Positions 32,751-45,000 of a stretch of 64,000 nt of DNA are shown here, in pieces. The stretch comes from Eleusine coracana subsp. coracana (Eukaryota; Streptophyta; Magnoliopsida; Poales; Poaceae): the NCBI GenBank assembly GCA_032690845.1, contig CM064428.1:20248001-20312000 (forward strand), given 5' to 3'. Positions within the stretch are counted from its first letter, which is position 1. Each line of letters begins with the position of its first letter. The notes under the pieces are model-generated. The model saw nothing but the letters and a program-made list of their open reading frames with translations, was not told the DNA's origin and did no database searches. A program made the translations under genes and the position numbers.

Positions 32751-32999
32751 GATTCCATCTGGCATCTTTGCGAATGACCAGCACCACCCCTCGGCCCGGA
32801 CCAAGGAGCCCATACCGCCCCCAAGTAGGGTCGAGCGACCCCGAAGGGCTTGGAGGGATGACCGAAGAATCGACCCTAGAAGCTCCGCCACTCGCGGACA
32901 TGACGGAGATCGATGGGCCAGATGACCCGCATGAGCCGAATGACCAGTCGGATGACTCGGGGGTCGAGTGAATCGATCCCTAGATCGAAAAAGACACGC

Positions 33000-34221
33000 T
33001 CCCTCATGACTGGCGAATTCCGTACATTGAGTTCCTGGCTCACGGCATGCTACCCGTCGACAGGACTGATGCCAAATGGCTCTATCACCATGCCAAGTCG
33101 TTCACTTTGATCGACGGAGAGCTTTACAAGCACAGCATCACCCAAGTCATGCAACATTGTATCCCCATCAACGAGGGCATTAAGCTTCTCATCGACATCA
33201 CCGGGGGGGTCTGCGGCCATCACGCGGCGCCTTGAACTGCCGTGGGTGATGCAACATGCATAGTCAAAACCTGCAAGGATTGCTAGTATTACGCATGCCA
33301 GACACACCTTCCAGCTGAAGCCCTTCAGACGATCCCCTTCACATAGCCATTCGCGGTCTGGGGCTTGGATCTAGTTGGACCGCTTAAAAAGGCGCCCGGG
33401 GGCTACACCCACTTGCTTGTCACAGTCGACAAGTTCACCATGTGGATCGAAGGACGCCCGTTAGTGAAGATTCGGTCTGAAGAAGCGGTCGAGTTCTTCC
33501 TTGACATCATCCATCGATTTGGGGTCCCAAACTCCATAATCACCGACAACGGGACGCAGTTACGGGAAAGAAATTCCTAAAATTTTGCGATAACTATCAC
33601 ATCCGCATCGACTGGGCCGCCGTCGCTCACCCCGAGACAAACGGCCAGGTCAAGCGAGCGAACGGCATGATACTCCAGGGGTTGAAGGGGTGAATCTTTG
33701 ATCCCACCGTCGTCTTCAACCGCCTGAAGCAGTTCAGCGGTCGGTGGGCAGCCGAGCTGCACGTCGTGCTTTGGAGCCTGCGCACGACCAAGAGTCGCAC
33801 GATGGGCTTCTCGCCTTTCTTCATGGTCTATGGGTCCGAGGCAATCCTGCCCACCGACTTAGACTATGGGGCGCCACGAGTACGCACGTACAGCGAGCAA
33901 GGCAACGAGGCGGCGCTCCAAGACGCAATGGACCAAATAGGCGAGGCGCGAGACATCATGCTGCTCCATTCAGCGAAGTACCAACAGGCACTCCGGCGCT
34001 TCCACGATCGAAACATAAGGAACAGAGGTCTACTTGCGGATGATCTCATTTTATACAGGGTTCAAGACAACAGGGGTCGGCACAAGCTCTCGCCGTCTTG
34101 GGAAGGAACATACGTCGTCTCCCGAGTCCTTCATCCCGGCACCAACAAGTTGAAGACCATGGACGGCGATGAGCTCAAGAAGGTGTGGAATATGTCACAG
34201 CTATGTAAATTCTATCCTTAG
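33000..34221 (+). pseudogene. Integrase of element D, catalytic Glu replaced
   Basis: Zinc region with CGHHAAP and CKDC, then VWGLDLVGPLKKAPGGYTHL and SIITDNGTQ. A one-base loss near 33,560 shifts the frame. The third catalytic position reads NGQVKRA: Lys (33,652-33,654) in place of Glu, a G-to-A change. A C-terminal piece (33,766-34,221) includes FMVYGSEAILPTDLDYG and YVVSRVLHPGTNKLK. Confidence 0.85.
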
Positions 34222-35201
34222 AATTCCGTTTCATGCACTTTCTACACCCTTTGCTCGCTCTCAAGTGACACTCGACCCCTCCCCAGGCGTCGGGAGTCAC
34301 TCAAGGGCTACAAGGGGCACGACACCACATGATTCTTCCTCCTTTTTCCTTTCAAAATTGTGTTGGACCTTGAAGCTGACTATGGTGACAAGTGAAGTAA
34401 TTCACACGCAAGGCAGGTTCACGGTCAAATCGGTCGGACGGCGCAACGTCATGCTAGCCCCAGCGGCCATGACAACGGCGATCACCTATGCGATCAAACC
34501 TCGAAGGGCTTGGGGACTCAACTTCGCAAAAATCAAAACAAAAGAGAAAAAGGCCCAACATTTCAAGTAAACTGAATTTTAATTAAAATTGTCTAAGGCC
34601 ACCAAGGGCCAACAAAAGTAGACAAGCACCAGTTCGAATTTAAATTATTACGTGGGCATGATAACCCACCAAAACAACTAGGACCAACCAAAGACAATTA
34701 CTGACTAATTCTCCTCCTCAGCTCAAGGAAGCACCTCCTCCTCGTGCGCGCAGGCCAGGGTGTCGATGTGGGGGGGGGGCAGCGCGTACCCGGATGGCCT
34801 ACATTTGCTCAGGGGTGTGCCCTTCAACATGGCCCGTGCTTAGGGCCTCGAACTCGGCCTCGACCAAGTCGAAGTGAGTGGCAAACACACTGAAGGCAAG
34901 GTGCACATCAAAGCGCACATCCCGCCGAATCCACTCGCGCCCCACCTCCTTCAGCCCCCGACCAGCTCAACAAGGGCGGCGTCAGGGGGAAGGTCCACTT
35001 GAAGCTCTCGCGCGGCCCGGCCGTCAGAGTGCGAAGAGCGCCTCCCACCCTAACTTCCTGGCAGAGCGAGCCCTTGACCGCTGCCAGCTTGGACCCGAGG
35101 TCTACACAAATCCGCCGAAGTCAACAAAGCTAAAGAAAATGGAACAACGAGAGGTAAAGAAATGCGAAAAGAATCTTACCTTCCTTCCTCTTACGGGAGT
35201 T
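34222..35201. other. Non-coding spacer after D's integrase
   Basis: No supportable frame on the plus strand. It holds the convergent 3' ends of pol and the antisense gene. Confidence 0.4.
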
Positions 35202-37752
35202 CTACAGCTGTGATAGATGACTAGTGGAAGCCGTGGTAGAATCCTGGTCCGCCTCCTCATGGCGTTGCTTCTCATGCTGTAGCACCAGCTGCAACCTGTT
35301 GATCTCCTCGACGCCGGACGCAGCTTGCGCCACTGCCTCATCCCGCTCCTGTCGAGCAAGGGCAAGGTCATCCGCCACTCTGCCGGCCTGCTCCAAGGAG
35401 GCCTCTAGCTCAGCCAGTCATGTCCCGAGGTCCTCCCCAAGACGATGCTCCTCCTCCAGCTCCCGATGAGCACCGGCCAAGGATCGGTGGGACGCCGTAG
35501 CTGAAGCCTTGCACTCAAGTCGCAACGCCCGGCAGGCGACAAGGACGCGAAGCTCGACAGGGCTGCATAAGTCCTCCATTGACCGGAGCAACGCGCACCC
35601 CTCCGTCGACAGAGGCGAGGCCCCACAGCCGAGGGCATCCGCAGCAAGCCCCATGGTGATTACGGCGAAGTCCCTCATGTTGGCGCACGCTAAGGAAGTG
35701 GCCTCCTTATCCCCGCCTGCCACAGCATCTACTGTCCCAGCGCCCACCGGAACACCACCTCCGGTGACCCCGGTCGCCACCGAAGCCGTGGCTACCCCAG
35801 AGCCTGCTCCGGTCGTAGCGGCAATCATGGGGTCACGCATCCGTACTTCCTCCATAGCGGCGGCCGCGACATCACGCGCTCGCGCCTCCTCCATAGCGGC
35901 GGCCATGGCATCACGCACTCGTGCCTCCTCTGCGGTGGCAACCGCCGCGTCCCACGCTCGTGCCTCCTTGGCAGCACGAGCTGCCTCGTCACGCATCTGC
36001 ACCTCCTCCACAGTGCCCACCTTCAGTCGCTTCATGACGGTCAGCTTTGAACGGCGAGGATCCTGGCCTAGAGCCTGATGCTTCTCGACGGGCATGTCGT
36101 CACCCTCCGGCTCCTCCCACGGATGCTTCTCCATGGCCACGGCAGGGAACATGGTCTTGGCGCGTCAGCCGTGACCGGCGTCTTGACTTGCGCCAACTCG
36201 ACCACCCCCTGGGTGGGAGAGCCGACCGCCAGAGTGGACGCGACGGGGACATGCCCGGCTGTTGCTGGTGACCATAGGCTCTCGACCAACCTAGACCGAC
36301 TCAGCGCACCCAAGCCGGCGGAAGCTGACGAGACCAGGGATGACCCCATCCCTCGGGTCAGCCACGCGAAGGGCGCGTAACCAAGGCCGGCCGCCAGCCC
36401 GGCGTCACCACCAAGGTCATCATCGTCATTGTCATTATCATCGTCATCGTCGTCACACTTATCGCCGATGTACTCCCCATCATTGGCACCGTCATCCCCT
36501 GTGGAGTCCTCAAATCCACTCAGACCCTCCTAGTTACCGGAGTCCTCTTCCTCAGTCGACTCAGTCGACGGGGTGTTCGGGATCTCACCCCGCCGCTCTT
36601 TCATCCTTCTCAAGCTTGGCTTGAATGTCAGCATCCTTCTTCTTCCTCGCCTCCCGCCACTCTATGTCCCTGAAACAGTTGGCGGTCCGATCCGCCGTCC
36701 CCTCCGACAATCGGAGGGAGGGGGTCGGGATGAAGCACACCCATTGGGACTACCAACAAGCAAGTGAGAAGAAGACATGGGAGTCAAATCGCGACTAGAG
36801 CGAGAAAGTCTAAGAGCTAAGGATAGCATTTTGGTGAGAGAGCATGAATCCTTACCACATCAACTACCTGTGGATCAGGGCATATTGTCGGCGTGCCGAG
36901 GACGGGCGAGGCTAGCACGTACGGGCCCAGCGTCGCCTTCACCCGCTTCGCCACCTCGGCATTGGGCAGCAGCTCCTCCACCATCACATTGTCTGGCGCC
37001 GTACGACTGTCACCGTCGATGAAGAACATCAGGAGATTGTGATGGCACAACGGCATGTACCATCTCTTGTGATACCACCCGACGACTCCCACGCTGTTGA
37101 GTCCCGCCCCCTTCAGGTGGGCGATGGCGGCAAGCGCGCTCCTGATCCACTTCTTTCCACTCTTCCCTTTCCCCCGCTTCTAGCCTCCCCGGGCCTCAGC
37201 GATGTCGCGCCCGGTGAACACGGGGAGAGGGTGTGACTCCTCGTTACACAGATAGAACCACGTCTTATGCCACCAGAGTGGGTGGTCGGAGTAGGCATCT
37301 AGATGTACCTACCTGCGTGGTCATTGCGAAGGCGGATCTCCACACACCCGATGGTGCAAGGAAGCAAGTCGGCTTCGGTAGCCTTGCCCCTGATGAAGAC
37401 GGCGAGGAAGAAGTGGCACCACAGGTCGAAGTTGGGCACGATTCCGAGGAACACTTCGCACAGGGCCATAAAGGCCGAGATGTGCCGGACCCCGTCGGGA
37501 TTCAGATGCTACAGGTCTATTGTGCTGGACCCTGTAGTGGTGGAGCAAAGCCCTGAGGAAGTCGTGCGCTGGACTCCCCGGCCCCCGCTCATGGAAGGGG
37601 ATGAACGAAACCACTTAGCCCGTCGAGGGCTCCGGTCGCAGCTCGTTTCTGGGCACGATCCACTCCACCACCGTGGTGAGGGGGGCAAGGAGTCCGGCCT
37701 GGACAAGTCCCTCCAGCTCCTTAATCACTGTGGATCGAGAGAAGACCGACAT
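35202..37752 (-). pseudogene. Antisense gene of element D with gypsy-type-transposon domain
   Basis: The ATG at 37,752-37,750 (minus) has the context GCCGCCACCATG and opens MSVFSRSTVIKELEGLVQAG. A stop and a frameshift follow; then comes the conserved domain (VRHISAFMALCEVFLGIVP, then NFDLWCHFFLAVF), which I recognise as the 'putative gypsy type transposon' family (Pfam PF04195). It continues through YHKRWYMPLCHHNLL to VVDV. A 106-bp intron (36,855-36,750) precedes SQWVCFIPTPSLRL. The 3' half is Ala/Glu/Arg-rich coiled coil (36,152-35,202). At least three frame breaks are present. The likely TATA box (TATTTAAG on minus, about 37,861-37,869) is 110 bases upstream. Function is unknown. Confidence 0.7.
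36750..36855 (-). other. Inferred 106-bp intron in D's antisense gene
   Basis: On the minus strand the donor GATGTG/GTAAGG and the acceptor TTGGTAG/TCCC join two frames in phase (VVDV to SQWVC). It lies at a different place in the protein from the intron in F's copy. Confidence 0.55.
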
Positions 37753-37860
37753 GGTGGCGGCGAGATGGCGGCAGGAAGGAGAGAAAAGGGAGGAGAAAGG
37801 AAGGCGAAAGCGTGCAAGCAAAACGAGCAGAAGTAAGACGGGGGACTTGGCATCAAAGGG

Positions 37861-37869
37861 CTTAAATAG
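37861..37869 (-). promoter_or_regulatory. TATA-like box of D's antisense gene
   Basis: The minus strand reads CTATTTAAG about 110 bases before the ATG. Position and sequence suit a plant core promoter; no expression evidence is available. Confidence 0.4.
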
Positions 37870-37870
37870 G

Positions 37871-40381
37871 GGGCAGCACCCGAAGCCCGATCAAAACGAA
37901 CTGTGGGAAATCCATCCGTCACCCACCAGGTGAGGAGCCTCTTAACTCCCCACTCCGCACCACGCGAGGGCACAGCATTCCATGCACCTCCATAACTCCA
38001 CTCCACCCACCATCTGAAAAACTCCTCGGCTTCCGTGAATGGCCCCAAGCACCACAGACCCCACCACTACTTCCACTACGACGAAGAAACGCTCCCTCAG
38101 CTGTCACGCCATGGAAGGCAGAATGGCTGTTGCGCGTCTTATCCAGGACCACTATGACGTGAGCGCCAGGTAAATCGCCCTCGCTCAACCTTCCCCTACT
38201 TACTCGGGGAGTGGGGCCGGCCACGCAAGGCCTATCCAAGCCCCACGCCATGCTCCGAGCTCTAGAACAGGTAAGACACATAGGTCCCACTGACCAGGCC
38301 ATGTCGCGTCGAGTTCCTTGACGAGCAAGGACAACGGAAGCACGAGACGATTCGTACGACCCCGCCGAGGGACGGGCGATGCAGGTAAGACGAGATAAGG
38401 GGCCGAAAACTGCGTCGACGGCCCGATGGCGCCATAGTTCTAAGGTTGGCATTGTGAAGGGGTTCGACAGCCACCGAGAGCGCAAAACAGAGCGAGGGGC
38501 ATGAGCGATAGACACACCCAGTGGCCAATACCCTAAACACTGAGGGTCGTGGGCATCGCGGAGTAGCGTCTGAGTCCCGTTCCAACTCATATCTTGGTAT
38601 CTCCTCGAAGAGAGGTAGCTAGCCATCACAACCAATCGAATGGTTGTGACAACCAATCAAGTCAGAAAGACAGATTTATGAGACCGACCACATGCTGGTC
38701 CGCCGGGACCTCGTCAACAGGGAACCGGGGTTCTCACTCAAACAAACCAGATAAAAGCGCACTGAGCAACCATTTTTCAGCCGCCAAGGCGAAAACATGG
38801 CCCAGCTCTATCCTCCATCCCACGAACAGGACGCGGAAGGAGAAAACAAAAAAGTAGAAACGATCCCTCGACCGCTCCTTCCGCATCGAGCGGAGACGTG
38901 AGGGTCGGCATCACCAAACGAGACCCAACGGCTGGGTCACAGTTCTTTATTCCTTAACAAGACTGTTAAAGGCCGACTTATACAAAAACTCCCACCCTTT
39001 CTCCCCTTTTTACAAAGGTGAGTCCCGATGACTTAGAAACAAAGAGAACGAGAAAAAAGAGTCGACCTAGGAGGTCTATTACAAAGCAAAAGGTGGTACC
39101 TGCACCTCGGTGGGTACATACGAAGTGAAGCACCTGTAATGCTTTGTCGTCAGGGAAAGATGCCCTCATATGATGCCAGCCATTTTCACCGATGAAGAAG
39201 GCGAGCAGCCTGGCCCCACTGTACGGCTATTGCTCGAGCTACCTCATGGGACTAGGGACCCCCCCCCCCCCCCCGCCCCCCGCGCCAGTGGGAAGTCCGA
39301 CCCAGCGCCTCTCTCTCGCCCTGCTCCTACAGATGCCGCTGAGGACGGACATGATGGGACCTAGTAAGCCATGGAAACCTACCATGCAAGGTCCCTTTTA
39401 ACTCCACCTCGTTCGAGTAAGAGGAGGACATAGCAGAAGTTGAGCCAACTTCCTCACAGCCGACGGAGCGGCTGTATCGGAATGGCTGAAAGCTTATAGC
39501 CAGCAAATATCCATCCCCGTCTCCATCACCAGAGGCATCATCACACTCAGAAGCCATAAAGACAGCGGTCTACTAAGCGGAAGTCACTCACGCCTTGAGC
39601 ATCCCGGAACTTGACGTGTAAACCTTAGGCATGGGGGTGGAGCGACAAGCGGCTTGGTCGTGCCCTTAAATAGCCGAGTCGGGCCATGTCCTCGGATACT
39701 CGGCTCAGGCGATGGGTCCGAGGTGGCTCTGAACGGGGTGCCGGCACGCCACATGAAGACAAGAGCCTGACACCATCGACAGCGCCACGCGCGCGTCCTG
39801 TGCGATGGGAAACCCACCTCGGGCTGGGTTGATGACTGAAGGCCTCCTGGGCGACCCGCGTGCCAAATCGGGGGCACGCAGAAAGATGCCCCTATGCGCC
39901 GCACGCCAAAAGAAGACAAGAAGCTTGCCGCTCGGGCTTGCATCAAGTTGCACCTTTTTAGGCAAAACACGACAGGACATCTCGCAATGGCTTTGCGAAC
40001 CAGATCCTCTCCCCAACACCAATGCTCCACGTCGCCTGCTCTGCCCGAGATGCAGGGTTCAGAAGTCATAGTCGTCACGGCGTCCTCGTAAATCATGTCT
40101 GACCAACAAAGCCAAAGAACGAGTCCGCATGGACTCCTTCTCTGGCTCAGGGGCTACACCCGACGGGTGCGCTCGTGCGCACCTTCTTCACGAAACAAGG
40201 GAACCCGCTATGGCCACGTCTAGTCGAGGCGTGAGTTTTGTAAAAACTCACCCCCCGGCTCGGGGGCTACACCCATCGGGTGCGCTCGTGCGCACCTCGA
40301 ACGAGTCGGGCAACCCACAAGATAACCTCGCCTATTTTCAACCCACGCTGACATCAAATCCCTCGAACGACTCTTCGACTT
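37871..40381. other. 3' non-coding region of element D
   Basis: I see no convincing gene; the longer minus-strand frames lack domain features. Notable items are a hairpin with CCAAT-like sequence (TCACAACCA/TGGTTGTGA, about 38,626-38,649), a C16 run (39,259-39,274), and two copies of a module carrying GGTGCGCTCGTGCGCACC at about 40,146-40,184 and 40,257-40,297. Confidence 0.5.
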
Positions 40382-40402
40382 GCTCGGGGGCTTGGGGGCT
40401 AC
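40382..40402 (+). other. Polypurine tract of element D
   Basis: GCTCGGGGGCTTGGGGGCTAC abuts the right LTR apart from its last bases. Similar GGGGGCTAC strings occur twice in the previous 260 bases. Confidence 0.7.
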
Positions 40403-41280
40403 TGTCAAGGGGAAATATCGGGGTACCACGTGGCATCCCCTAGAAGCCAAGAAACCACCTGGATAGGACCCACCTAAAAACACTCACGCGATAGCCCTGC
40501 CCTAGCCCCAAGAGTCGTGCCACACTACCGATTCGTCCGACCCTTAGGCAGTCACGAACCGGTGGTACTTTGCTTGACCCCTTGAGGAGGGGACGAGAGA
40601 CCCCCTGTGCCCGATCCGTCGGCAGGAGTCGACTGGCCCACTACGCCATGCTCCGCACGACCCCTCGGCAGGGGTCGAGACCTCCTACCCTAGGCCCGCA
40701 TGATCGTCAGGTGGGCCTTGCCGCCTCCGACCCCCGCCAATGGGAGTCTGAATCCCAAGTGGGCCCGAGAAGACCTAACCCAGCGTCCTAGTCCCGACTG
40801 GAGAAGAGAGACCAAGTTGGTGGTCATCAACTACCAACCACTTGGCCTTAAATGTCGTACCCGCAACGCACGTACAGTATCAGGGGGTCAAATCCCCTTG
40901 TGCGCCTTGCTACCCCCATCATCGCCCACGCCCGCTGATGCAAGTAGGCGTGACAGGGCACTCAATGATGTTAGCTCCCGATGACGACCCTCACAGTAGA
41001 TGGACAGGGCTGCCGATAGGCAACAGGAATGTTCACTGTCCGGACGACATGACAGTTTCCATGATGCGCTTCATCATGCGTGACGGAGCACGCCATCCAC
41101 AGGGACAAGAAAGACGCGGCCTATCAACAGAAGACGAGGGCACGCCCGGGCACAATGCCCCCCTTCTGATGCAGTAGCCGGAGGAGGGGCCCACAAGAAT
41201 TGAAGACCACGTCGCCAACCGGGGACTCCGCCTTCTTCAGCACGCCTTCAACAACCCCGCACGTGTAGAACGTCTCTTCT

Positions 41281-41337
<57 letters not shown>

Positions 41338-41625
41338 ATGGGCCCTTCCCCTCAAAATATAAAGAGGAAGAGGAACCAGTGAAAGAGACACGATACAACA
41401 CCACGCCCTCTGCCTACACACGCACCCGAGACTTGGAGCACCCCTCCTCTCTCACCACCATTGTACTCAACTCCGAAGCAAGTAACACGAGCAGGCTCGA
41501 GAACTGGACGTAGGGGCTCTCCCTAAACCAGTATAACCCCCCGTGTCCTCTTGCTAAGCCATCACCGTGCCCGAAGCGCGCACCCCTAGAACAAATTTTA
41601 CTAGCCGATGATCAAAACACTGACA
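40403..41625 (+). repeat. Right LTR of element D
   Basis: TATAAA at 41,358-41,363. A CT microsatellite of about 55 bp (about 41,278-41,333) replaces the short CT run of the left LTR. Only six C stand where the left LTR has 26. Confidence 0.9.
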
Positions 41626-41630
41626 CTTTG

Positions 41631-42000
41631 TTTATCACGTAGACCACAGATTGTTAGAGGTTGGCAGTAGGTAGTGACAGCCCTATATGTCCTTTAAAAT
41701 CCTCCATGTTCGGCTACGCAATAGGCCCTTGGTCCGAATCGCACTGTGGATGCAGGGGAAAACCAGATGCCCAACGCAAGCAACTTAGTGTCAACTTACT
41801 CTGATTAGGATAGTTTTACTAGTTAGAATCCTCTCTACCCGAGCCATAGTTATCTTGGTGTCCTTGGACGATTATAATAGAAGATTAGCACACACATTCC
41901 CTGTGAATTCAACACCCTTGGAATACTCTGGAGGTGAAGTGCTATAGAGGTATTCTCGGTGCACTTGCGGACTCATATGCATTCATTTAAAATACCAACA
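41631..42000 (+). repeat. Element B right LTR, second part
   Basis: Resumes B's LTR after D and its duplicated CTTTG. It ends ATACCAACA at 42,000. It contains the GTGGATGCAGGGG segment shared by the LTRs of A, B and C. Confidence 0.85.
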
Positions 42001-45000
42001 CCGTACCATCCAGTCTCTACACCATACCGTCCGGTCTATATAGGCCTTTGTGTCAACAAATTCCTTGCAACCAATGGTCCTGTGATCTCTGATGGTTGTA
42101 CAGTCCGGTCTCCCTGACCCCTCTGTCCGGTCTCTATCTCCAAAAGCTGAAACTCCTCATTCTCGCTTGACTTTGTTTCCTAGGCTTCATCCAATAGCTC
42201 CTTGGCCTCTCCACTGCCACCTAGTGCCTTATGATTTCACTAAGCACCCATACACATTATCGACTAGCGTGACCTAAGAGATATTACCTAGCCCCCTTGA
42301 TAGTTTGGTTTTTCCTATGGACACAAGCCCTAATAACTAGATAAGTGTTCCAAACACTTGCTCCTAGCTTGTCCTTAGCCTTGATCCATCTCTATCAACC
42401 CTTGGACTCCATCGAGCCTCGATGCTTGTGGTCATTGTCATCAACCACCAAGGCAACAATCAACAATCATCATTAAGTAGAAAAGGTTTCCTACAAGCAC
42501 ACACTCGTGTAGACATTACTCAGATTTGATGCTTATCATTCATCACCAAAACAGTCATACCTTTGGGGTAACCTCAATGGTCATGAACCTTATAATGAGG
42601 TGAAGTGTTCACTCGTCAACTACGACGGTGGGAGCATGTTTGATTGTAGTTGAATGAATTGGAATAATCATGTGATGTGTAAAGCCACATATAGCTAACA
42701 AGATGTTAGTATGTGTCAATTCCAAACCTGGTCATAATTAGTGACTTGACTCTCTCGAGAGATTTATGAAACTAGTTTGAATATGGATATATGGAACTAG
42801 TGTTGGACCTCAATTCCTTAGGCCATACAATCGTCATTGTAAGATCGTTCTATTGGATTGATTGAACCCAATATTCAAGATTATGTGCTCAAGATCTGTG
42901 CAACTATTTCATGAAATGCATGGTTGTTGTGTGGATGACACATAGGAGATCATCAAATAGATATATCTAAAGAACAATGAATACCTTAACAATCCATATA
43001 ATTGTTGTATAAGACCACATAAATATTCTTGAATGTAGTCAAGAACGTGGCTGGCTTAGATTGTATTTTAAGGAAGAGGGCCTTAAAATTAATTTCCATG
43101 TGACACATGTGGTGTCCATAAAATCCAAAGATTCTAGAAACGTGTTTTCACTGGTTGAATTGACAATAATTTTCTCATCATCCCTACAACCAAAGCAGTC
43201 ATGCTAAGTCTTGCTATCGCAAGAAAGAAAATTTTATACACAATACTTGGTAGAGTGATGCATCCACAACTGTAATTTGAGTACTGCAAAGGAGATTTGT
43301 TTAGCGATTGTTTATATCCTTCCCTTTGAAAGAGTATGGAAATGTTTCTCCTCGTCAAATAGAGTTTGTCGCGCATATGTCCACTAGCAGGCATGTTTCA
43401 CCTTCATTAGATTTGTTCTGTAGGAATCTATATATAGATTGAAGCGTCTAATGGAACAAATTTTTTTATATATAGAATACATATTACTTTTCTGGTAGTA
43501 TATAGTAGGGCTAGACATAGTATGTAAGGAGAAGGGGAGCCTATTATAGGTCACCTAGATTATTTAGAATGAATCTGACAATTATTTCCTCTCTGTTGAG
43601 GTCCTCCTAATTGATATTTAGGAAATAAGTTATTCCTTAGTTCATCAAAACTTTTTGTAAATATCATACCTCTCAGTACTCGTCTGGTTGAAGATCGAAA
43701 TGTGCTTCATATCTTTGTCCTTGACAATGACAACTATCTCTCCCATGAATTTCTGGTGTAGATCAAGTGTGTTGAGGTATGGCATGAATTAATGATTTTC
43801 TTAGAGCAACCATATTCACGACAAATAAATGATTTCTCGAATTATAATATGTCTAGGCCTCGATCCGATGCATAGGATTCATACTTCTTGTTGTGCATAA
43901 GCATTTCTTTACCAGTAAAGTTCTATGGATGGTTATGAGAACAATCGAGCTTATTATTATGCTGAACATTATGATACACTCCAGGCAATTGAGCATATCC
44001 AATAGAATGCTTATGATGATTCTTTCAGTGAAGTTCATCAAATTGTCGACATGAATTAGTACATAAATGATGAGTTTAGCAAAAGATTGGTAAATACTTG
44101 CATGATATTCATGCTAAAAAGATCTTACTAATGAGTAGTATTTTATATGAAGTTTTCTCCATCTTATCCTCGTATGTAGGTTCTTATTTGCCATAACATA
44201 ACTTGGAACAGATAGCATGGACAATATTATAATACTCCTCGATGGATATGAAGTCCTAGAGACAAACATGTGTCCATTTCATATAAGCTATAGGTAAAAT
44301 AAATCCTTTATGCTATGTGTATCTGTTCATGAGAGATCCATATAAAGCAATTAGAGTTACTCCATTTGATACTCAAACATGAGATCATGATAGATACAGT
44401 GTCTTATAAAGCATAAAGCTCCTATACTTGATTGTACTAGTAATGGCTACTTTCCTTTTATGAAAAATGCATAACCATATACTTTCTATGGGATGCAAAA
44501 CTATGTCCAACGTCAATGATTTATGTTAGGTAGTTGTAGTGCTCAGTGTGAGATTATAAAAATCCACAATAGGTCATCTTTGCCAACATTCATAAAGTAG
44601 AGATTTACTTAAAAATCATCATGGTAACATGTAAAGGAGATGCAAAATTTGGTAAACTCAAGTTGTTACTTGATTCACATAGTGTGGACCTTGTATGATG
44701 TAAATAACACTTTCAAGAGAACCATTATAATGGTGTCAATCTCTTAGTAATAGGATGCATAGTTTGATAATATATTGATTTATGCTTGTTTCCTTCTACC
44801 GTTGGTTAGGCTATACAATGTATAATGAGAAAACACTTCGAAAATTGTTATATGTCAAGAAGACAACAATTAGATCTCATGGTAATAGGACGTAGTTTGT
44901 AAATATGCACTATATGTCATGGTTGCACTACCTTGTGTTTTTCAAACATAACGAGGTAATCACTTGAACTTTACATGGGTTCAATTTTGCTTTATAAAGC

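Larger units (their letters stand above)
21415..41625 (+). mobile_element. Element D: decayed Tat-like Ty3/gypsy retrotransposon interrupted by element C
   Basis: Two LTRs (1,205 and 1,223 bp) start TGTCAAG and end near ACCGATA/ACTGACA. The target duplication CTTTG flanks both sides (21,410-21,414; 41,626-41,630). Order: gag, DGGSS protease (split by C), RT, RNase H, integrase, then 6 kb holding an opposed antisense gene and the PPT. The LTRs differ at roughly 8% in the part I compared. Many stops, frameshifts and lost catalytic residues show it is dead. Confidence 0.9.

Noticed and set aside
35509..36078. 189-codon plus-strand Ala/Ser/Thr-rich frame
   Set aside because: A shadow of the Ala/Glu/Arg-rich coiled coil of D's antisense gene.
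37919..38656. 245-codon minus-strand frame upstream of D's antisense gene
   Set aside because: No domain or codon pattern supports it. It lies upstream of the better-placed ATG and covers the likely promoter.
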